Below are positions 23,500 through 64,000 of a DNA stretch of 64,000 bases, one piece after another. The notes beneath the pieces were generated by a model. That model did not search any database. It was not told the DNA's origin and saw only the letters and a program-made list of their open reading frames with translations. The position numbers and the translations under genes are program-made. This DNA comes from Apostichopus japonicus (taxonomy: Eukaryota > Echinodermata > Holothuroidea > Aspidochirotida > Stichopodidae): positions 20,046,094-20,110,093 of the forward strand of contig NC_092563.1 of NCBI RefSeq assembly GCF_037975245.1, in the 5' to 3' direction. Positions within the stretch are counted from its first letter, which is position 1. Each line of letters opens with the position of its first letter.

Positions 23500-24215
23500 G
23501 TACAGAGCACAACCTCTTTTTTTCTTTTTTCTTTTTTGGTAGGCGAGTCCACTGGCTCACTTATCTCAAAACTGTTTATATCAATGTTTATATAAACTGT
23601 AAATATAATGTTCTTAATAACGAGCAGTACGGATTTCGTCCTGACCATTCTACAGAATTAGCTTTAGCAGATGCAGTCAACAATATTTATAATAGTCTTG
23701 ATAAGAATAATTCCTGTGTAGGCGTATTTCTCGACCTATCCAAAGCTTTTGACACCATCGATCACAAAATATTACTAAGTAAATTATTTTTTTATGGTAT
23801 CAGAGGAACAACCTCAAATTGGCTAGATAGTTATCTTTCAAATAGATACCAGTACACTTTATATAAAAATTCTAAATCTGAACTTGCTAATATCGCTTGT
23901 GGAGTTCCTCAGGGTTCTATACTAGGTCCATTACTATTTATAATTTATGTCAATGATATCGTTAATGTCTCTGATATTGCTAAAACAATATTATTTGCCG
24001 ACGACACAAATATTTTCTTCGATTCCCAAGATCTACTCTCATCACATAAAACTGTTTCTACTGAACTTACTAAATTTTCCAGCTGGTTTGCAGCAAACAA
24101 ATTATCTCTTAATATAGAAAAAAACTAATTATATGGTGATTAATGCTAGTCACTCATTCAGATGAGATCACAGTATTACCATTAATAATAACCATTAATA
24201 ATATTACCATTAATG
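23500..24215 (+). pseudogene. CR1/L2-like non-LTR retrotransposon RT fragment
   Basis: From about 23600 the plus strand matches the reverse transcriptase at 45503-46920. It contains QYGFRPDHST, FLDLSKAFDTIDHK, GVPQGSILGPLLF and FADDTN, the core RT blocks with the catalytic FADD. An extra A in an A-run near 24118-24124 shifts the frame and gives a stop at about 24127. Homology fades by about 24190-24215 in an ATTACCATTAAT repeat. Both ends are missing. The stretch 23500-23600 between satellite and RT is T-rich and unclassified. The apparent start codon lies in the satellite and is not real. Confidence 0.85.
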
Positions 24216-25847
24216 AATAACTTACATTTCATGAATTGGATACAGTGCTATATCTTACATAATCAGAATTATGATAAATTTATCAATGTTTTTAAGGGTG
24301 TTGCAATCATTTGATATTTACTAATATTATCTGAATGAAACCGATGTATTCTCATTATCATATAAATTGAACCAAAGCGAACCTTTCTCTATCTTCAAAT
24401 GACAACTCAACAATTGACCAATTTTCAAAGGTCATGTTTAAGTTCGGTATATTCATTGGGTCTAGAGCAGTGAACACTGGCTTTTGGTGAGCTATCTCCA
24501 TCGAATGTATTCACATGTTGACATGTCGTCTGTATTTTGTATAATTGATTCAGTCTGAAAAGAATGTATTTTTTAATTGATGGAGTAAATACAGGCACAA
24601 CTTTGAAGACTATTTCTGTTTAAAAAATATTTCATTTTGTGTGAAATGAATTACAATAGAAGTGTTATACTAACGAAAACAAAACATATATTCCACACAT
24701 TTGAATACCCCCCCCCCCCCAAACACACACACATCACTTGATAGCTCCAGATACGGCTGTATTAACTGTTACTTGCCAGATGAACTTTTTATTATCATTT
24801 TAACTGTTACTAAAGAATGGATTGCAATGTCATTTCTTATGTTAGAAAATGTTAATAGTTTATTTCTAAAGTTGGTTGAGTCTTCCTTTAAAAGTCTTCT
24901 TTTTTTCTCTCCTTCATATATTGGAATCATATTTCATCATTTCACAGTCACTGAGAAGTAATGGGGGCTACTCTTATACATGGTAAAATAATTCAGAGAA
25001 TGCATTTTTGGGGCTTCATAAACAAAACATTGTTCATTTTCTGGCTCAAGATTCTCAAAAAAAAAGTAGCGTGACACATATTGGAAATATTTGGTGGATG
25101 TTCTCTGATGAGATTTTTTTAAATCAAAATGCCTCTTTTTCATGAAGAATCTTCATAAAGTATAATAATCCCTTAGTCTATAAGGATTTAAAATGTTACA
25201 AATGGGGAAAAAATACCATACATCCGTTCAGCTTGATGGATGATGTAACTTCTGTTGAAAGATATATTTATTAAACTTAAAAAAGTTTACATCTTTGCAG
25301 CTCGATAACAAGCTATCAGGTATAGAGATTTCTGCTGATGCAATTTCTGCCATCTTTAGACTCATTTAATATATAGTACATGTTTGGATCTCTTACCAAT
25401 GCAACATTCTTTGTGTCATAGTGAAATAAGTTCATGGAAGGTTTTTCTGGTGTTATGGTAATTATTTGACAAAGGTCAAATTCTACTGCCACTTGTAAGA
25501 ATTAGGAAACAAGAAACTGAAAAGATATTGACAACATCCGGGCTCAACTTTCACATACATGTTAATGAATTTCAAAGAGTTAACTGCTTTGTAAATGCCA
25601 TTTTAATGCCTTAAATAACTCAAGAGTAGGGAGCTAGCTTGGATGGTGCATAGCTTTATTACCAAGCAACCCCCCTGTTTCCATCAAAGTATTGCGTAGT
25701 TCTTTAAAGAGATGCTCATCATAGCTGAAGCATTAGGGACCTCCCCAAGCTTTTGCTTGCTGGCTTACTCCTTTACAGATGTATCAATCAATCCTTCTTT
25801 CTCCCATGTACAGGGAAAGATGCAAAGTAGCAATCTCATTCAAAACC
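24216..25847. other. AT-rich intergenic DNA
   Basis: No convincing exon on either strand. It holds a C12 run at 24708-24720 followed by a short CA stretch, and scattered T runs. The open frames here are short and low-complexity. Confidence 0.6.
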
Positions 25848-28219
25848 CAGGCGCGTATCCAGGGGGGCGTTGGGGGCGAGCGCCCCCCGGGTAAGAAAAA
25901 GAGGAGAGAAAAAAAAGAGAAGAAAAAAGGGAAAAAGAGGGGGAAAAAGAGGAGGAGGAGAGGAAGGAAGGGAAGGAGAAAAAGAAGAAAGAGAGAAGAA
26001 GGAGAAAAGGAGGTAGTAAAAGCAAAAAACGACAAGGGAAGAGAAAGCGGAACAGTGACATAATTGCAGCGCTGATCCCTATTATATACACAGGGTAGCC
26101 AGTGACAGATCGAGGATTTCGGAATGAGCGTGCGCCTCACCTTACCCCTTTCACCGACAACTCCGTTTTGGACGTTTCCATTTTACCTCTCTCACTAATG
26201 CATCTCTATATATATACTATATTTGGTCTATCATAACGCGCGTGTGTGTATGGACACCTTAAACAATTGTGCTATGAAACCAACTGTGGCTGATCTCGAA
26301 CTCGACCGAGTCGTCGGGGAACATGACCAGGGGCGTCGGAGTTCACCGGACCAATATACACGGCGTAAAAAAGAAAAGAACAAAAAAACAGGACTAAGAA
26401 AAAAAAGGCAAAGAATAATCTGGGAGGTATATTTTTTCAATAATTTTCAATAATGATGATGGCCAGTACGCTACATGCGACTACTCTGGCAGGTCTTGTT
26501 TTCAAGCTCGGGAAGTGCCATTTCCTGCAATCTGGGAGGCATTTCTGCAAAATTGTCTTCATTACGCTACGCGCCAACCATGGTGGCGCGTAGCGTAGTT
26601 TTACCTACCAAACGTCCCCCTATATAATTATGATAGATGGCCACACTCTGGTCTACCGTACCAATCAAAAATAGCTTCCTACGCCCCTGATGACGCATTT
26701 TGGGAAGTGGAGGAACGCCCCCCACCGAGTATATTTGTTTTTATGATATCGCTAGTAATTTGAAAATAGAAAATGCTTAGATGCAACTCACGCGGCATGG
26801 GAAGTGTCATTTCCAGCGAGCTGGGAGGCATTTTCGGCCAAAATGTTCTTGTACGCTTCGCGTCAACTCATGGTCCTGGGAAGTGCCATTTCCAGCGATC
26901 TGGGAGGCAGTTTCGGCCAAAATTTTCTTGTAAGCTTCGCGCCAACTCGTGGTGGCGCTACGCTTAGGTAGCTTGCCTACAGGCTTCGCCCCTCCCTTGG
27001 CAAATTATTCGCTAAGCGCCTGTTCGAATTTGTAAAGCAAACAGCAAATATGACATCATATCAGTGAGCATGAAAATGGCGGTTCCAGGATGAACAGCCT
27101 CAAAACTGTTGATGTGTAATCTATAGGAACCCAATTTGTTTTGGGGGCTGTTACGATTTGCCCGAAAAATAACCTAAATTTTTCGCGCGCTCCGCGCGCG
27201 TTCAACATATTTCAGTCAATATCATATAAGAAAGCATCGGTTATTACATCGCATGCCATCGTGTACCGTACGGTCCATGGAAATTGCGCAGTATACCGCA
27301 GGATGCTAATGCAAAGAACGAAATGTCTTATTTAGATGTAGTAAAAGCATGGAGGTCAAATTATGTCAAATTATCTGTTTTACCATCTGTTTTTACCCTC
27401 TGTTTTTACCTCCATGCTTTTACATTAGTAATTGTCTGTTTTTACCTCCATGGTAATGGCGAATTAGTCGGCCAAGCTTAGAACTTTATTTTAATTGTCA
27501 AGGAGATTCATTTCCTTTAGCTCCATCATTGCAATTTATTTTTCTTTCAGTAGGAGCCCCCCCCCCCCTGCCTCCTACGCCTTTGTGTGTAGTGTTCGGT
27601 TTCGGAAATATCTGGTATTTTGTCATTTCCTTCAACCAAGTTTATAATAGCCGTTATAATAGGGTTTAATATTTGTACACCAATAAATTATTTTCGAAAA
27701 TTTCCTGACCAACATTCTTAATCATACTTCCCACTACTGGTGTAATTTTGACCGGTCTGTTAGGGGTTGAAGGTTTTTTTTCTATATTGGTTGTCCAAAG
27801 ATGACATTTTTTGCAACATTATGCGTATGTTTTCAAGTGAATTTATAATTCGGAACAAATAATGGGCTGAAAACCTTGAAAAGTGGCACTGTCGGGTATT
27901 GTGGGCCGCGACGTAGAATCACCTACAAAAGCAATGATTCACAGGACATGCGATGAGGTCGAACATGATGTGTGGAGATGACTGGTGAAAATCTTGAAAA
28001 AGGTTATGGATGGGGAAAACACTATTGGGAAATACTTGGTTCTCAGGCTGAAGTGTACATCTGGTTGGTTATTTTCAAGCCCGAGAAGTGCCAATTCCGG
28101 TTATCTAGGGGGTACCAAAACCAGAAATTTGCTTGTACGCTGCGCGCCAAACGATGGTGGCGCTCCGCTTAGATAGTAATTCGCGCGCCCCGGGTTAGAA
28201 AATCCTGGATACGCGCCTG
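25848..28219. mobile_element. Non-autonomous DNA transposon with 16-bp TIRs (2,372 bp)
   Basis: Starts CAGGCGCGTATCCAGG at 25848 and ends with its exact inverse CCTGGATACGCGCCTG at 28204-28219. A 6-bp direct repeat AAAACC flanks both sides (25842-25847 and 28220-28225). The interior has no transposase frame. It holds a 121-nt purine-only tract, several GC-rich modules containing GGGAAGTGCCATTTCC and CTTCGCGCCAAC, and a module at 27125-27260 shared with 60870-61040. It looks like a composite or nested element. A 6-bp duplication does not by itself fix the superfamily. Confidence 0.7.
25893..26013 (+). repeat. 121-nt uninterrupted polypurine tract
   Basis: Every base is A or G over 121 nt on the plus strand, mixing GAAAA and GGAGG units. 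Such tracts can form triplex (H-DNA). It lies inside the TIR element near its left end. The Lys/Arg-rich and Ser/Phe-rich frames across it are artefacts of composition. Confidence 0.95.
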
Positions 28220-28225
28220 AAAACC

Positions 28226-29240
28226 TAATACTGGACTGAAACTGACAAAGCCATTTACCCTGTATAGGGTAAGGGATGAAATAGCCTACTGCCATACAGT
28301 GTAACAGGTCTCAACCACACCTCTCCTTTGCAGTCAAAATTGTCTCCACTGTTTCTGGTCCAGGCACCCTCTCTGCCCTTCCTCTTTTTAATGTGCATCT
28401 GATTAATTGTATCACTGATAAAACATGTCATTGCAGTAGATTATATAAAGAATAAAATGTAATTCCTATCAATGAATTTCTTCAAATCAAGGATGAGGCA
28501 TGCATCCCATGATGCATCAGACTTTCATTAAGAAGTTACAGAGAATAAGGATCAGCCACTTTGCATAGAATCTTTTTAAGAACTTCCAGATAAGTTACAC
28601 CAGACGCCATAACAGTTATTAAATTCTTTTAATGAAAGCAGTCGAATTATATCAAACGAAATGGAAAACTGTGAAACAAAGACACCTTTGATATTGGAAA
28701 CAATATTAAAGACCATGAAATCAAATAAACCCCCTAAATTCTGATTCAGGTTTATGAGAACCTGTTGACACAATTGATGTTCAAAAGGTTTAACAGTTAA
28801 CAAATATTTCATTATGTTGTCATTCAGTGTCATAATTTTCTACTGTTGCATATAAAACATGTCAAACTTTAATACTTCAGGTAATATTAAACTCCATTCT
28901 TTCAATAAACCCCACCACCATAAATGAGCATCATAAGTAAATGTTTCAATACCTTCATTGGTTGTAATTATTGCTGCTAAATTTGCATGATAGCAGTGAA
29001 AAAAATGAAATGGTAAAAACAAAAGGAAGTAAAGCAAATAGTATGATAGATTCTATCTTAAAAAGCACAGAAATCTACTTTACAGTTTCTAATTTAGAGC
29101 GTGTCTCTTGCTTCACCTACTTAATAATAACTGCATCGATTTTCAGTTGTGAAAAACATTGATGAAAACAGAAAAAGGATTTTTTTTATCCTGTTCAAGC
29201 TTTGAAGAGATTATAATTACTATTACACTAGGAATCAAAA
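28226..29240. other. Intergenic DNA downstream of the HYR/EGF gene
   Basis: AT-rich, with no exon-like frame, no RNA gene and no clear mobile-element end. Short frames on both strands lack domain signatures. Confidence 0.5.
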
Positions 29241-29246
29241 TTTATT
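29241..29246 (-). promoter_or_regulatory. Candidate poly(A) signal AATAAA
   Basis: Plus-strand TTTATT, which reads AATAAA for the minus-strand gene, about 550 nt after its stop codon. It is a plausible 3' end signal. Other A/T-rich variants exist nearby, so the choice is tentative. Confidence 0.35.
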
Positions 29247-29793
29247 CTAATTTAAAAAAAAAAACAACAACACAGATAAACTGTGAGAGTTAAAGTTAGT
29301 GCTTTGCCATCCTTGTATTTACCTTTTGTGTGATCAACATCATTAAACTGAAACAGACGACAATGAAAGCTGCATATCTCAGGCAAATTCAGATACATTT
29401 TTTGACATCTTTATCAGGACCATATAAGTATCCTGCTGATGATTTTTACAGAAAGAGAATGTAGGTAGACCTTTAAGCTTGTCTCGTTAAGTTAAACAAA
29501 TTTCCTTTAAATATTTCCGAACACTGCCGGCAAAATTTTTTTTCAACAGATAGTTATTATGTATAGTAGGCAGAAGGATTAGAGACCAGCATTACTTGAA
29601 CTAATTTTTACTATATTATCTTTTATCAATCTTTTATCTATGTGCATAGACTATTACATATGAAATGCTACAAGCATTGATGTACAAGAATGTTCTTTAA
29701 ATGTCTTCCTTTGCTAAAAAAAGGAAAGAAAATTTATATCCAAAATAGCCGTAAGTGCAACGAAGATAAAGCTTTTATAGTTTAATACTGTAC

Positions 29794-63190
<33,397 letters not shown>

Positions 63191-64000
63191 CTGAGGAAAA
63201 AGAGACATTACATTAACGTACATTGTTCAACATATTAACATTAAATATAGATGACTAAATGACTAATAGTAAATAACTTGGGGAGTTAAAACTCATCAAT
63301 CAGGGTGGAGAATAAATTTAGTTTTATTAACCTTAATGTAGATGATAATAAAACCAGAATGAAAACATTTCATGGTTCGTCGCTACTGCTCATTGATTTG
63401 AGTAAGAGGGAAGACTCCAAGTATGTAATGATGAAGCATTCCCTTAAGTTATGTGTACAAACTGTTGTTACCAAGTGTTGGCGCGAAGCGTGAAAGAAAA
63501 GTTTGTCCGAAAATGCCTCCCAGATCGCTGGAAATGGCACTTCCCAGGCCTTGTTAGTTGCATCTAAGCATTTTCTCTTTTGAAATTACTAGCGATATCA
63601 TAAAAACACAAAAAATATGCTCAAGGGGTTGGGGTGGTAGCCCCTTCGCCCCCGATTGGCTATGCGCCTGCGGTTAGAAATCTTGTAGGAAATAGGCTAA
63701 ATTGAAACACAGTGAACCCATATCGATGTGGATCATATATATGAATGTATGTTCTCACACTCATACACAACAGATGTACAGACATTATGATAATAATCAT
63801 GAGTGACAACTTGCTTTATGGTGACATGTTACAGAAACGACCACGACGCTTCATTTATCTCATGCAGCATGTGATTGGATGAAGTTTAAGCAGGCGCCTA
63901 GTATGATTTGGATAAATAATATCACGGATTATTTTATATTAATAGCAAAAAACCAAAAACAACTAATACACCAAATATTGGTGGGGATATTAGATAATAT
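63191..64000. other. Intron leading to upstream exons outside the window
   Basis: Contains a partial copy of the short TIR family (about 63475-63670, ending GGCTATGCGCCTG, with GGAAATGGCACTTCC). Otherwise AT-rich with no exon. Confidence 0.55.

Noticed and set aside
25779-26140. Lys/Arg-rich and Ser/Phe-rich proteins
   Set aside because: Translations of the purine tract and its complement; compositional artefacts.

Overview
This is eukaryotic nuclear DNA, most likely from a marine invertebrate deuterostome. An echinoderm is my best guess; a hemichordate or amphioxus is possible. The evidence is a multi-exon gene of alternating HYR (hyalin repeat) and EGF exons with canonical GT-AG introns, a BEL/Pao LTR retrotransposon, CR1/L2-like reverse transcriptase pieces, tRNA-derived SINE sequence and many AT-rich introns with mini- and microsatellites. 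There is no prokaryotic-style gene organisation, CRISPR array, rRNA or intact tRNA gene.

Left third (1-23499): a CpG-rich satellite with a 149-bp monomer, about 114 copies in the window, running off the left edge. Read on the minus strand, each monomer contains a 74-nt tRNA-like block: a near-complete acceptor stem, a perfect D stem, a perfect T arm, A- and B-box-like promoter elements and a downstream T4. The array therefore looks like a tandemly amplified tRNA-derived SINE. A 13-monomer block (1,937 bp) is duplicated head to tail at 9329-13202. The array is interrupted at 2784-9328 by a young BEL/Pao retrotransposon on the minus strand: 252-bp LTRs differing at two adjacent bases and a 5-bp target duplication CGTTC. 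Its gag-like and pol-like frames are offset by one base.

Middle (23500-29793): the array ends against a truncated CR1/L2-like RT fragment. AT-rich intergenic DNA follows, holding a 2.37-kb non-autonomous TIR element with a 6-bp target duplication and an uninterrupted 121-nt purine tract.

Right half (29794-63190, minus strand): the 3' part of one large gene. I could place 25 exons. All splice junctions are phase 1, and together they give one continuous reading frame of about 1,491 residues. From N to C the order is five HYR, nine EGF, five HYR, two EGF, one HYR, a 54-bp linker exon, one EGF, then a transmembrane helix and a short cytoplasmic tail. The 5' end lies beyond the right edge. This is a single-pass extracellular adhesion- or receptor-type protein with hyalin-like modules; its ligand cannot be told from sequence. 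Its introns carry a 5'-truncated RT element with a 7-bp target duplication, a second tRNA-derived SINE, a possible solo LTR, a dispersed repeat family with nuclear-receptor DR1-like sites, and several tandem repeats.
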